This document shows positions 8,863 through 18,000 of a stretch of DNA of 64,000 bases, in pieces (the stretch's first letter is position 1; each line of letters opens with the position of its first letter). The DNA is from Methylocaldum sp. 14B (GTDB lineage: Bacteria > Pseudomonadota > Gammaproteobacteria > Methylococcales > Methylococcaceae): assembly GCF_002005105.1 (NCBI RefSeq), contig NZ_MSCV01000004.1, forward strand, positions 150,680 to 214,679, given 5' to 3'. A program made the position numbers and the translations under genes. The notes under the pieces are model-generated. The model searched no databases. It had not been told where the DNA came from and worked only from the letters and a program-made list of their open reading frames with translations.

Positions 8863-9756
8863 ATGAAACGTTATAGCTTGTTGCTGTTTTTGCTGGTTGC
8901 ACTGAACGCTTGTCTCGCTCCTCCGATCAAGCCGCCTGCCGACCGGTCGGGCAGCTTGCAGTCGATCCTCGTGATTCCGGTGGAACCGCCGCCCCTCGAA
9001 GTGATGCCGGACCTCATCGAATCCCGGCTGCCCATTTATCGGCAAAACGATACCGTTCCTTACGATCTGTTTCTGGAAAGGAAGATTTACCGGAATCCCG
9101 GCGGAGTACTGATCGCCGGACTGGTAAGCCACAATGATATCGTGCCGGAACCGTCTCTCCCGCGAATCGCGTCCGTGGCAGACAATCCTGAGCTGGCTCC
9201 GGTCGCCTCGCTGGCGGAGAACTGGGCCCCCACGCTGGTGTTGGCGCGGGAAGCGGCCGAGATGTTGACCGCCGGGGGATTCAAAGCCGTTTCCGCCGAG
9301 CAGTACTACCCGTTGCCGATCGCCCCCGGCAACCGCACCGCAAATCTCGCCTACTGGCATAACGCCATCCGGCAGTGGTACAACGGCGACACCTCGTCCG
9401 TCGATTATCGGTCCCACGCCAAAGAGCGGGTGGATGCCGTGCTGGAGGTGGGAATCGGGACCTACAGGATTTTCGAGTCGCAGACGCCCTTGCAGGTGCT
9501 GGTCAAGCTGATTGACCCCGCCACCGGGCAAGTCATCGGAAGAGCCGATGCCGATGCGTATCCGGTGGCCGGAGCGGCACCCAATCTTCTCGACCACGAA
9601 GCGGAAAAGTTCAAGCAGCTCGTGACCGATGTCGGCGCGAAGCTCGTTCGCCGCGGCTTGGCCGACTTGGGGCTGCCGGCGCCGCGGCAAGCCCGGTCCG
9701 ATCAGCAGAGCATCGAAGCCGCTTCGGCGGCTATGGCGAGCAGCCGCTCCGAATGA
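8863..9756 (+). CDS. Outer-membrane-type lipoprotein, first gene of efflux operon
   Basis: A 297-aa protein with a lipoprotein signal ending in the lipobox LNAC (Cys17). The mature part shows no catalytic motif I recognise. It has a repeated acidic/aromatic pattern (YWHNAIRQWYNGDTSSVDY) and a C-terminal segment on conversion of parameters (LIDPATGQVIGRADADAY). It is the first gene downstream of the sigma54 promoter and precedes the MFS pump by ~100 bp, so it may be an accessory of the pump; this is inference. The start chosen is the ATG directly before the signal peptide, though its ribosome site is weak. Confidence 0.7.
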   Translation: MKRYSLLLFLLVALNACLAPPIKPPADRSGSLQSILVIPVEPPPLEVMPDLIESRLPIYRQNDTVPYDLFLERKIYRNPGGVLIAGLVSHNDIVPEPSLPRIASVADNPELAPVASLAENWAPTLVLAREAAEMLTAGGFKAVSAEQYYPLPIAPGNRTANLAYWHNAIRQWYNGDTSSVDYRSHAKERVDAVLEVGIGTYRIFESQTPLQVLVKLIDPATGQVIGRADADAYPVAGAAPNLLDHEAEKFKQLVTDVGAKLVRRGLADLGLPAPRQARSDQQSIEAASAAMASSRSE

Positions 9757-9860
9757 CAAGGGCGGCTGCGCTTCATGCTCATCGCCTGCCCTCTGGAAAA
9801 GGCGGCGCCGGCGGATGGCCGCTGCGCCGCCCGGCTGACTGCGGTCAAGGCGTCGATTAG

Positions 9861-11456
9861 GTGACCGTTTTCTTCCCCAGACGCCTTCGCGGCTGGCGCT
9901 TCACTCTGTTCAACATCGCGCTCGGCTTGGGGCACATGGTCGTGCTTTTCAACGCCGGCTCTTATATCGCGCTGATGCCGCATGTCGCGGGCGACCTGGG
10001 AGGAGTATCGCCGAGCCTCGGCACCTGGGCCCAGACCGATTTCATGATCGCCCTGGCCTTGGCGTTTCCCATCGCCCGCTGGCTGTCCGGGCGTTTCGGC
10101 GATTACCGCTTGTTCGCTACGGCCTTTGTGATCTATGCAGCGGCCTCTTATTTCTGCGCCATCAGCGAAACTTTGCGGCTGTTCCTGCCGGCGCGCATCG
10201 TTCTCGGCTTTGCCGGCGGCGTTACGCTGCCAATCGGACAAGCCCTGTTGCTGAAAGAGTATCCCGCTCGGCTCAAATCGGTGGGGCTTGGGATATGGGG
10301 GTTGTTCACCCTGATGCCGTTTACGATCGGATTTCCCATCGGCGGCTGGCTGGCCGACGAAATCGGGTGGCGTTATCTGTTTTATCTCAACATCCCCGTC
10401 GCCCTGGCCATTGCCGGCGTAACCGGTTCATTACTTTATGGGCGGGGATTCCAGCGGCGCTACACCCGTTTCGATTTCGCCGGCTTTATCCTGTTGGCTC
10501 TGATCTTCGGCGGCGTGCAAACCATTCTGAATATGGGCAACGATTTCGACTGGTTCGATTCGCCCTTTCTGCGCGGCGTACTGATCGCCGTTGTCGTAGC
10601 GCTGCCTTGTTTCGTCATCTGGGAACTGGGAGAGCGGCACCCTGCGATGGACATCCGGCTGTTTACCCATCGCAACTTCACGATTGGCATCATTTGCCTT
10701 GTCCTAGGTTTCTTGGCGATCCAGGGACTGCTGTCGCTGTTCATCGTCCAGCTCCAATTGCTGCTGGGATACTCGTCATTTCTTGCCGGCCTCTTGTTCC
10801 TGGTGATGATCTTTTTGGCGGCGCCGGCGATCGCCGTCATGCACGAGCTTATCAAGGGCGTCGATGCGCGGGTGTTCGCCTGCCTCAACCTGCTGGGCTT
10901 GGCGTTCACCCTGTCCTGGATCGGGCTCTTCGACGATCCGGGATCGTTCGATCAGATCGTTTGGCCCATGCTGCTCCTCGGCTTTTTTCTGGGTTCGTTC
11001 TTCACGCCGCTGACCGCCATCGCCCTTCACGGGCTGACGCCGAGCCAAATGATGCGCGCCGCGGAAGAGGCAGCAGCGCTGAGAATCGCCGCGGGTGCGC
11101 TCGGCATTACCTTGCAGGGCGTCATGCTGTTTCGGCGCAGCCCCTTTCATCAGCTTCATCTGGCCGATCAATTCGGGGGGCGCCGGTTTCCGTCGCTGGA
11201 CTTGCTGCCGCGGCTCTCGTCGCGTCTGGAGACTGCCGGCCTCGATCCCGGCATCGTACAGGGCAAGCTTCTGGCCCTCATCAGACAGCAGGCCGCCATT
11301 CTGGCGGTCAACGATGCCTTCTTGATGGCGGGATATCTCTTTCTCGGGCTGGCCGGGCTGGTGTGGCTGGCCCATCCCACTCACAGGCCGCTGCGTCCGA
11401 GTCCGGCGGAGGACCTGAGGGAAACCAAGGCCGAGGAACTGATGGAGCAACCATGA
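9861..11456 (+). CDS. DHA2-type MFS multidrug efflux transporter (EmrB-like)
   Basis: A 531-aa integral membrane protein with roughly 14 hydrophobic segments. It shows the MFS motif after helix 2 (RWLSGRFGDYRLF), a helix-5-like stretch GIWGLFTLMPFTIGFPIGGWLAD, and GWRYLFYLNIPVALA, the family signature of DHA2 proteins. It should drive proton-coupled export, working with the outer membrane factor and adaptor encoded next. It starts at GTG 9861 with a weak AAGG. Its stop overlaps the next start (ATGA), indicating translational coupling. Substrate unknown. Confidence 0.85.
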   Translation: MTVFFPRRLRGWRFTLFNIALGLGHMVVLFNAGSYIALMPHVAGDLGGVSPSLGTWAQTDFMIALALAFPIARWLSGRFGDYRLFATAFVIYAAASYFCAISETLRLFLPARIVLGFAGGVTLPIGQALLLKEYPARLKSVGLGIWGLFTLMPFTIGFPIGGWLADEIGWRYLFYLNIPVALAIAGVTGSLLYGRGFQRRYTRFDFAGFILLALIFGGVQTILNMGNDFDWFDSPFLRGVLIAVVVALPCFVIWELGERHPAMDIRLFTHRNFTIGIICLVLGFLAIQGLLSLFIVQLQLLLGYSSFLAGLLFLVMIFLAAPAIAVMHELIKGVDARVFACLNLLGLAFTLSWIGLFDDPGSFDQIVWPMLLLGFFLGSFFTPLTAIALHGLTPSQMMRAAEEAAALRIAAGALGITLQGVMLFRRSPFHQLHLADQFGGRRFPSLDLLPRLSSRLETAGLDPGIVQGKLLALIRQQAAILAVNDAFLMAGYLFLGLAGLVWLAHPTHRPLRPSPAEDLRETKAEELMEQP

Positions 11457-12952
11457 ATCGCCGATCTGCCTATCGTCGCCTGATTGCTGGTCTTAGCGTC
11501 CTGTTTCTGATCGCAGGCTGCGCCTGGATTCCGTCCGGCGGGCAGCGTGCCGAATTTGCCGACGCCCCGGGCATTACCCAGAAACTGTCCGAAGCCCGCG
11601 ACGGTGAGCTTCTGGGGGTACGGAATTCGTGGCCACAGGAGAGCTGGTGGCGGCAGTTCGGCAGCTCCGAGCTGAACCACCTGATGGACATGGCGCTCAA
11701 GGATAACCCAGGTCTCAAGGTGGCTGCCGCCCGGCTGCGCGAGGCGGAAGGCTTTGCCCGCGTGGAGGGGGCGAGACTGCTGCCGTTCCTGGATGCGGAG
11801 GCGGAGGTCGCAACGGCGCGGTTTTCCGAGTACAGCTTCAATGTCGCCCTTAGGGGAGCGCATACCGTCTCGGCGTTGATCAATCCCTTGAGCCTCCGCT
11901 ACGAATTCGATTTCTGGGGAAAAAATCGGGCGGCATTGGAGGCGGCTCTGGGCGAAGCGGCAGCCGAAGACGCGGAACAGGCCGAAGTCAGGCTGCAATT
12001 GACCGCCGCGATAGCGAGGTGTTACTTCCGAGGGGTCGCGCTGCGGCAGCAGCTCGATCTCGCTGATGACATGGTGGAATTGCGGCGTAATTTGCTCCAA
12101 CTGGCCGAAACGCGTTACGAGCTGGGGCTGGACTCCGCGGATCCGGTCAAACAGGCCGAATCCGAGCTGGAAGCGACCGGCAAGCGCCGAGCCATTACCC
12201 GCGACTACCTGGACTTGCAGCGGAACTTGCTTGCCCGCTTGATCGGCCGCGGTCCTGATGCGACACAGCACCTGTTTAATCGCAGCGTGACGCTGCCCGA
12301 AAAAATTCCGCTGCCCACAAAGCTTCCGCTGGAACTGCTCGCCCACCGTCCGGACCTCGCTGCCGCACTGCACCGGGCCGAGGCGGCGGCGCAACGGATC
12401 AAGGTAGCCAGAGCCAGTTTTTACCCGACGGTCGATTTGACCGCGTTCGTCGGCTTGAACGCCCTTCGCATGACCAAGGGTGCGAGCTCCCTCGCCAATA
12501 TCCTTTTTTCGGGTAACAGCTTCGCCTATGGCGTCGCGCCTGGCCTCAGGCTCCCCATCTTCGAAGGCGGGCGGCTGCGCGGCCAGCTGTCGGTGCAAAG
12601 GGCGGAATACGACGAAGCCGTGGAGCTCTACAACAAGACCCTGCTGCAAGCGGTGCAGGAAGTCGCCGACAGTCTCAGCAGTTGGCGCGACACCCGGGCC
12701 ATCGTCGAAGCGCACAACCGCCTGCTGGCTTCGCAGCGGGAAGCCCTCGATCTGGCTCAAGAGCGGCTTCGCAGCGGCCTGGACGATCGCCGGACGATGC
12801 TGGCGCGCCGGCATTCCGTTCTGGATCAGGAATTCACTCTCAAGACCCTGGAAACCGATCAGCTCGTTGCCATGACCGATCTTATCGAGGCATTGGGCGG
12901 CGGATACGCCAACGGTCTCGACGACACCCGCCTCCGACCGATTTCAGATTGA
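11453..12952 (+). CDS. Efflux outer membrane factor lipoprotein (NodT/OprM type)
   Basis: A 499-aa protein. The lipobox is LIAGC with Cys23. It carries two OEP (TolC-like) repeats: an N-terminal one starting SWWRQFGSSELNHLMDMAL and a second near residue 310 (LAAALHRAEAAAQRIKVARA) followed by FYPTVDL. The LLAHRPDL motif and the length are typical of NodT/OprM-type channels. It forms a trimeric duct through the outer membrane and periplasm. The start overlaps the pump stop by 4 nt. The frame is also open far upstream through the pump gene, but that part is not coding. Confidence 0.88.
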   Translation: MNRRSAYRRLIAGLSVLFLIAGCAWIPSGGQRAEFADAPGITQKLSEARDGELLGVRNSWPQESWWRQFGSSELNHLMDMALKDNPGLKVAAARLREAEGFARVEGARLLPFLDAEAEVATARFSEYSFNVALRGAHTVSALINPLSLRYEFDFWGKNRAALEAALGEAAAEDAEQAEVRLQLTAAIARCYFRGVALRQQLDLADDMVELRRNLLQLAETRYELGLDSADPVKQAESELEATGKRRAITRDYLDLQRNLLARLIGRGPDATQHLFNRSVTLPEKIPLPTKLPLELLAHRPDLAAALHRAEAAAQRIKVARASFYPTVDLTAFVGLNALRMTKGASSLANILFSGNSFAYGVAPGLRLPIFEGGRLRGQLSVQRAEYDEAVELYNKTLLQAVQEVADSLSSWRDTRAIVEAHNRLLASQREALDLAQERLRSGLDDRRTMLARRHSVLDQEFTLKTLETDQLVAMTDLIEALGGGYANGLDDTRLRPISD

Positions 12953-13060
12953 GAGGGCTCCTGCCGAAACATGGACCAAGCCTAGGCGCTATTCTGTCGA
13001 GCCCAAAGACAGTCTCTTCCACTCGATTCAAAATAATTCCAAAAACTCGAACAGGCATCT

Positions 13061-14293
13061 ATGAAGATTCATCCGAAGGCGATCCGCGCGCGGCGCAACC
13101 GTCGTCTTTTGCTGGTGGCGCTGGCCGTGCTCGCGTGCGCTCTGGCCGCGGCCATCTACTGGTGGGTGCATGGCCGTTTCCGGGTCGAGACCGACAATGC
13201 CTTCGTCGCCGGCAATCTGATTCCGGTCGAAGCGGATGCGACCGGCATCGTCACCCAGGTCCTGGCCGAGGAAACCCAGTTCGTGAACAAGGGCGACCTG
13301 CTGGTCCGGCTCGACGAACACCGCGCCCATGCCGCCCTGGGACAAAGCGAGGGTGACCTGGGGCGGACCGTGCGCGGGATCGGCGCGCTGTTCGCGACGC
13401 GCCAGCAACTCTGCCAGAAACTGGACGCGCGCTCGGCCCAGCTCGCACGGGTGCGCCACGACGTCATTCGCTTCCGTCAGGCGTTTCCCAGCGGTTCGGT
13501 TTCGGAGCAAGTCCTGCAAAACGCCGAGGATCAGATGACGGCCCTCGAAGCGGAACTGCGGGAGGTCGGCGCGGAACTCCAGTCCATCGAGGCGCGGGTC
13601 GGGGGAACCAGTCGCACCGAACACCCCGAAGTGGAGGCCGCCAAGCACCGCTTCGTCAACGCTTACCTCGATTTCGTCCGACAGCGCATCCGGGCGCCCG
13701 TTTCGGGTTATGTGGCGAAACGCAAAGCTCAGGTCGGGGATCGGGTCCATCCCGGAGATCCGCTGCTCATGGTGGTGCCGCTGGACCATCTCTGGGTGGA
13801 GGCGAACCTCCGGGAGACCGAGCTGCGCAAAGTGCGGCCCGGCCAGTCGGCCGAGGTGATCGTCGATCTGTACGGACGGCGCCGTGTCTATCACGGCACG
13901 GTCGAAGGCCTGGTGCCCGGCACCGGCAGCGTGTTCGCCCTGTTGCCGCCGGACAATGCGACCGGCAATTTCATCCACATCGTCCAGCGGGTGCCGGTGC
14001 GCATCGCCCTGCGCAAGGACGAGATCCTGAAACGGCCCATCCGCCCCGGATTGTCCACGGTGACGTCCATCCACATCGATGAACCCGGCCGGCCGCTGGA
14101 CACCTCGCTAGCGGAAGTTACCGCTCCGGCGTATGAAACCGATATTTTCAGAGACGAGCTTGCCTCCGCGGAACTCAGGGCGCAGGAAATCATCACGGCC
14201 AACGTGGTGCCGCAAGACGATTCCTTGGAGTCTTCCTGCAGCCGGTCCGGCGCACCGCTTCATGCCACGCAAACCCCGCCTCGGCGGAGATAA
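13061..14293 (+). CDS. HlyD/EmrA-type membrane fusion adaptor
   Basis: A 410-aa protein with a basic N-terminus and one membrane anchor (about residues 15-37). The biotinyl-lipoyl half-motif TDNAFVAGNLIPVEADATGIV follows, then a ~100-residue coiled-coil hairpin, the second lipoyl half (RIRAPVSGYVAKRKAQVGD) and the barrel domain LWVEANLRETELRKVRPGQ. This order is diagnostic of EmrA-like adaptors bridging pump and outer membrane channel. It lies 108 bp after the channel gene and completes the operon. Its stop codon abuts a MITE, which may have changed the 3' end of the transcript. Confidence 0.87.
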   Translation: MKIHPKAIRARRNRRLLLVALAVLACALAAAIYWWVHGRFRVETDNAFVAGNLIPVEADATGIVTQVLAEETQFVNKGDLLVRLDEHRAHAALGQSEGDLGRTVRGIGALFATRQQLCQKLDARSAQLARVRHDVIRFRQAFPSGSVSEQVLQNAEDQMTALEAELREVGAELQSIEARVGGTSRTEHPEVEAAKHRFVNAYLDFVRQRIRAPVSGYVAKRKAQVGDRVHPGDPLLMVVPLDHLWVEANLRETELRKVRPGQSAEVIVDLYGRRRVYHGTVEGLVPGTGSVFALLPPDNATGNFIHIVQRVPVRIALRKDEILKRPIRPGLSTVTSIHIDEPGRPLDTSLAEVTAPAYETDIFRDELASAELRAQEIITANVVPQDDSLESSCSRSGAPLHATQTPPRRR

Positions 14294-14294
14294 T

Positions 14295-14428
14295 CCTAGA
14301 AACGGCAGTTGACCGCTTGGATGGAGTAGAAACGCCTCATGGATTCTGACCGTCGTCCCTCCTACCGATTTCACCGCTTGGGTGAAGCCGCTACGTGCAC
14401 TCGAGCACGCCCAACTGCCGTTTCCAGG
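14295..14428. mobile_element. MITE-like element, 134 bp
   Basis: Terminal inverted repeats of 17 bp (left CCTAGAAACGGCAGTTG, right its complement with one mismatch) are flanked on both sides by the 5-bp direct repeat ATAAT (14290-14294 and 14429-14433), a classic target-site duplication. There is no coding capacity. It sits directly after the stop codon of the adaptor gene. Confidence 0.75.
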
Positions 14429-14465
14429 ATAATCGGAGCGGTAACTCATGGTGTTCCAGGCCGTT

Positions 14466-15161
14466 TCAACGGTGCCGCTCACCGAGGGTGGCGCGAAGGC
14501 GGGTGGGGTCAATGCCGCCGCCATGGCCCTTGATGCCCCGGCCGCCATCGTCGGCGATCGGGCTGTTCGCGATCTGCATCGATGCAAAACGCGCCGAAAT
14601 GCCGTCTCCGCGATTACCGAAAACGCGAGTATTCGTGAGAACCAGCATTGGCGGACACTCCAAGCCCGTGGTATCGCTTATCGGAGAAATTCCGGTTTTG
14701 CCCTGTTGAAGCGTTACGTTGTACAGCATGACGCTGGGCGGTACCGAATAAAAGCCATCGCCGCATGCCACACGGAGCGATAGCAGATCGAAGACGGGCG
14801 TATTCGGGGCGTCCGAGAGTGTAATCGAATGGCCGTTGCCGTCTATCGTTATGCGCGTTTGAACACAGGGATCCGGGTAGTAACGGCAGTCGCTCGCCAC
14901 CACGGGCAATGCTTCCGTCAGGACGACGTCGCCGGTGAGTTCGATGGTGTCGTCTTCGGAGCCCGCGGGACAGCCGCCGGTCCGGGTATTGAATATCGCC
15001 GCCGTAATGGCATCGGCCAGAGTGCAAGCCGTGCTTTTATCGCCGCTTCCGCCTACGGTAAAAACCGTCGCCTCGGCAGATTCGGCCGCCAAGGCGGAAG
15101 CTAGCGGCAGTAAGACCCGTAGATATTGGCAAAGCGTTGAGCTGAAGATGAAAGCTGGCAT
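14466..15161 (-). CDS. Secreted CSLREA/beta-helix-type protein, short
   Basis: A 231-aa protein with an excellent AAGGAGG ribosome site and a signal peptide ending near LAAESAEA. After it, TVGGSGDKSTACTLADAI and a GCPAGSEDDTIEL-like strand resemble the N-terminal CSLREA-type module of right-handed beta-helix surface proteins. Following strands (ITIDGNGHSITLSD, LTNTRVFGNRGDGIS) continue the helix. Family members are usually 400-1000 aa, so this copy looks truncated at the C-terminus, only ~40 bp from the MITE. Function unknown; surface location is inference. Confidence 0.6.
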   Translation of the reverse strand: MPAFIFSSTLCQYLRVLLPLASALAAESAEATVFTVGGSGDKSTACTLADAITAAIFNTRTGGCPAGSEDDTIELTGDVVLTEALPVVASDCRYYPDPCVQTRITIDGNGHSITLSDAPNTPVFDLLSLRVACGDGFYSVPPSVMLYNVTLQQGKTGISPISDTTGLECPPMLVLTNTRVFGNRGDGISARFASMQIANSPIADDGGRGIKGHGGGIDPTRLRATLGERHR

Positions 15162-15420
15162 GCCCTTTCCTCCTTGTTCGACATGAGTCGTGCACAATCC
15201 CGAGATCATCGGTAACTGCGGAAGTCTGCATTCGGCCTCTGATGCCTTCAATGTCATTTAACAATGTAGAAGGCGGCGGAATCGGCTCGCTCGGCCCGAC
15301 TTGATCCCGAATATTGCCGCGCGGGACGGAGCTTTTGCGGGATCGAGAGACATGGAGTCCGCCAACGGAAGCATCGTCGTGAGCCGAAAAACGCTCATGC
15401 CCGTTAGGGCGGCTCGCCGG

Positions 15421-15852
15421 TCAGGCGTTCGGATAATGTTTTACGAAGTGTTTCGACCGGTTTTCGTACCCGTTCGCCATGTAGAAGCGGTGGGCGTCTG
15501 TGCGCAGGTCGCTGCTGGTCAACTCGACCCGGGTGCATCCCCGCCCGATGAAGAAGTCGTCCGCTGCGCGCAGCAATTCGGCGCCTATGCCTCGTCGTCG
15601 CATGCTTTGGTCGACCACGAGAGCGGAAATGCGTCCCCATTTTTCGATTTCGTGGAGCGGACTAACGACGTGCAGAACGATCGTTCCGACCACCTCCGCG
15701 CCGATTTCGCCCACCAGCGCCAGATCAGAATCCGATCCGTCATAGGCGAGGAGTCTCGCCCGAAGTTCGCCGACGTCGATAACGTAGCCCAGTTGCCGGA
15801 AAAGGCGGATCAGCCGTTCACAATCCGAGGATGCCGCGGGGCGCACCTTCAT
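15421..15852 (-). CDS. GNAT family N-acetyltransferase
   Basis: A 143-aa acetyltransferase. Motif A is ISALVVDQSMRRRGIGAELL, containing the acetyl-CoA-binding R-R-G-I-G; motif B follows with FYMANGYENRSKHF. GGGAGG precedes the ATG at 15852. The substrate cannot be told from sequence. It lies 59 bp downstream of the GFA gene on the same strand, so the two probably share a transcript. Confidence 0.83.
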   Translation of the reverse strand: MKVRPAASSDCERLIRLFRQLGYVIDVGELRARLLAYDGSDSDLALVGEIGAEVVGTIVLHVVSPLHEIEKWGRISALVVDQSMRRRGIGAELLRAADDFFIGRGCTRVELTSSDLRTDAHRFYMANGYENRSKHFVKHYPNA

Positions 15853-15911
15853 GAGCAGCCTCCCAGAGGAGAATCGGCTCCGGCTTCGTTCGGCATTACC
15901 GGCGCGGACGA

Positions 15912-16295
15912 TCAAGCTTCCCGGCTGAGATGCGCCAGCGCGTGCGCATGGGATTCCCAGTTTTGGCCGTCGAAGGGCTCGATGACCAGTTCCTTGGGCT
16001 TCGGACTCAGGCAGCGGACGTTCACGTCGTAGCCGTCCGGGTTCGATCTAGGGATATAGAAGGGCTTTATGCCGCAGGTCTTGCAGAACAGGTGCTTGGC
16101 GACGCCAGTGTTGAAGGTGTAGACAACGAGGTTCTCCTCACCCTTTATCAGCCTGAATTGCGATTTGGGGACGATGAGGTGCAGGAAGCCGGACTTGGAG
16201 CAAATCGAGCAATTGCAGTCCTGGCAGACAACGCGCTCGGGGGCCTCGACCTCGAATTGGACCGCTTCGCAATGGCAACTACCGCGGTAGAGCAT
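15912..16295 (-). CDS. GFA family (glutathione-dependent formaldehyde-activating-like) zinc protein
   Basis: A 127-aa protein with the GFA cysteine pattern: GSCHC near the N-terminus, CQDCNCSICSK, and CKTCGIKPFY. These Cys residues bind two zinc ions in Gfa. Such proteins were first linked to glutathione-formaldehyde adducts, but most paralogues have no proven activity. Two further GFA genes occur in this window (30433 and 48334). The start at MLYRGSCHC was chosen because all family members begin just before this motif. Confidence 0.82.
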   Translation of the reverse strand: MLYRGSCHCEAVQFEVEAPERVVCQDCNCSICSKSGFLHLIVPKSQFRLIKGEENLVVYTFNTGVAKHLFCKTCGIKPFYIPRSNPDGYDVNVRCLSPKPKELVIEPFDGQNWESHAHALAHLSREA

Positions 16296-16362
16296 GGTTT
16301 CCGTCTCATGAAAAAGAATGCCGATATTGCGGACCGTCATGACCGACTGTAAGCGGCATGTG

Positions 16363-16512
16363 TTATTAACCCAGCCTATAAATATAGGCCGGGTTAATCC
16401 GGGGCAGGGATGCCCCGGCGCGGCGACAAGCCGCGTGAGCCCAGGCCGGGCGTGTACCGGCCTGGGCGGCGGCCCGAAATACCAGGAGGGTATTTACGGG
16501 CCTGATTAATAA
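16363..16512. repeat. Structured 150-bp dispersed repeat, copy 2
   Basis: Second copy of the element at 8443-8590, same orientation. The TTATTAA...TTAATAA ends are complete here. Hairpin-forming segments are conserved even where single bases differ. It occupies most of the 353-bp gap between the GFA gene and the sigma factor gene; I see nothing else there. Confidence 0.75.
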
Positions 16513-16648
16513 CGATCCGGAGGAACATGATAATGCTCGGGGCGATTGAAGCCTAGCGAGGCTATCGAGGACGCGAATGATGGCACGGCCAGGGGCTCTT
16601 TCCGATTCCTACGCAACTCGCGATGTTCTTCCATAAGTACCGGCCGTT

Positions 16649-17992
16649 TCAATCCAAAAGCTCGTTCAGCCGCCGTTCGAGAAACCGCCGCTCCGGTTCC
16701 TGCCGTGTCAGGCTAAGCGCCCGCTCGTAAGCGGCGCGGGCTTCCGCCGTTCGTTCCAGCCGGCGGCACAGGTCGGCGCGAGCCGCATGCGCCAGGTGGT
16801 AGTCCTCTAAATCGCCTCGGGCGAGAATGCCGTCCACGAGCGTGAGGCCTGCCTCGGGCCCGTCGTACATCGCCACCGCCACGGCGCGGTTCAGTTCCAC
16901 CACCGGCGACGGCTCGATTCGCAACAGCACGTTATATAGCCCGACGATCTGCGCCCAGTCGGTCTCGCCGGCGCTCGGCGCTTCGGCATGCACGGCCGCG
17001 ATCGCCGCCTGCAGCGTGTACGGGCCGAACCGTCGCGACGACAGCGCCCGTTCCACCAGCGCCAGCCCTTGCGCAATCTGGTCCCGGTTCCAAAGCGCGC
17101 GGTCCTGCTCGTCCAGCAGTATCAGTTCGCCGCCGGGCGAGGTGCGCGCGGCACGGCGCGATTCGTGCAGCAGCATCAGCGCCAGGAGCCCCTGCGCTTC
17201 GGGTTCGGGCAGCAGTTCGATCAGCAACCGCCCGAGACGGATCGCTTCCTCCGAGAGATCGTGTCTTGTCAGCGAGCCGCCCAGCGAGGCGGAGTAGCCC
17301 TCGTTGAACACCAGATAAACAACACGCAGCACGGCGTCCAAGCGCTCCGGCAGATCTTCGCGTGTCGGCACCTGATAGGGAATGCGGGCGTCGCGGATTT
17401 TCGCCTTGGCGCGCACGATACGTTGAGCCAGTGTGGACGGGGCGGTGAGGAAAGCGCGAGCAATTTCTTCGGTGGTGAGGCCGCACACCTCGCGCAGCGT
17501 GAGCGCGACCTGCGCGTCCGGCGACAAGGCAGGATGGCAGCAGGTGAAAATCAGCCGCAGCCGGTCGTCTTCGACGCTCTCGTCGTCCCATGCCGCCGGA
17601 TCGCCGAGCCCGTCCGCTACCCGTTCGGCGAGCGCCATCAGCGATGCCCCGCCGTTCCCGATATCCGCGGGGTCCCGTCCCTCCGAATCATCGGTGCCGA
17701 GCCGTTCGGCGGCATCCGGCGGCAAGTCGACGAACCGTGCACGCCGGCGCAGGTTGTCGATGGCCTTGAAGCGGCCGGTGGATACCAGCCAAGCCCGCGG
17801 ATTGGCTGGCATGCCTTCCTGCGGCCATTGCTCCAGCGCCGCCCGAAAGGCATCGTGCAGCGCTTCTTCGGCGAGATCGAAGTCGCCGAGCAAACGCACC
17901 AGGGTAGCGAACACGCGGCGCGAATCGGAACGGTAGATGGCGTCTACCGTCACGCGCACCCGTTCAGCAGCGTTCTCGTTTGACGACGACAT
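16649..17992 (-). CDS. ECF42-group RNA polymerase sigma factor with C-terminal TPR-like extension
   Basis: A 447-aa protein. Sigma region 2 (about 20-85) includes GDFDLAEEALHDAF and WLVSTGRFKAIDNLRRRAR. Region 4 (about 135-195) includes FTCCHPALSPDAQVALTLR and GLTTEEIARAF. The remaining ~240 residues form the helical DUF6596/TPR-like extension, ending RAAYERALSLTRQEPERRFL. This architecture defines the ECF42 group, which lacks an anti-sigma partner and is typically linked to YCII/DGPF genes, four of which lie just upstream here. The gene follows the VOC gene by 8 nt, so the two are co-transcribed. Confidence 0.9.
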   Translation of the reverse strand: MSSSNENAAERVRVTVDAIYRSDSRRVFATLVRLLGDFDLAEEALHDAFRAALEQWPQEGMPANPRAWLVSTGRFKAIDNLRRRARFVDLPPDAAERLGTDDSEGRDPADIGNGGASLMALAERVADGLGDPAAWDDESVEDDRLRLIFTCCHPALSPDAQVALTLREVCGLTTEEIARAFLTAPSTLAQRIVRAKAKIRDARIPYQVPTREDLPERLDAVLRVVYLVFNEGYSASLGGSLTRHDLSEEAIRLGRLLIELLPEPEAQGLLALMLLHESRRAARTSPGGELILLDEQDRALWNRDQIAQGLALVERALSSRRFGPYTLQAAIAAVHAEAPSAGETDWAQIVGLYNVLLRIEPSPVVELNRAVAVAMYDGPEAGLTLVDGILARGDLEDYHLAHAARADLCRRLERTAEARAAYERALSLTRQEPERRFLERRLNELLD

Positions 17993-18000
17993 CTGTCGCT

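Noticed and set aside
10295..11452. A very long open frame running through the MFS gene into the outer membrane factor
   Set aside because: Only the part from 11453 shows a lipoprotein signal and OEP motifs; the upstream part is a shifted frame of the pump gene.
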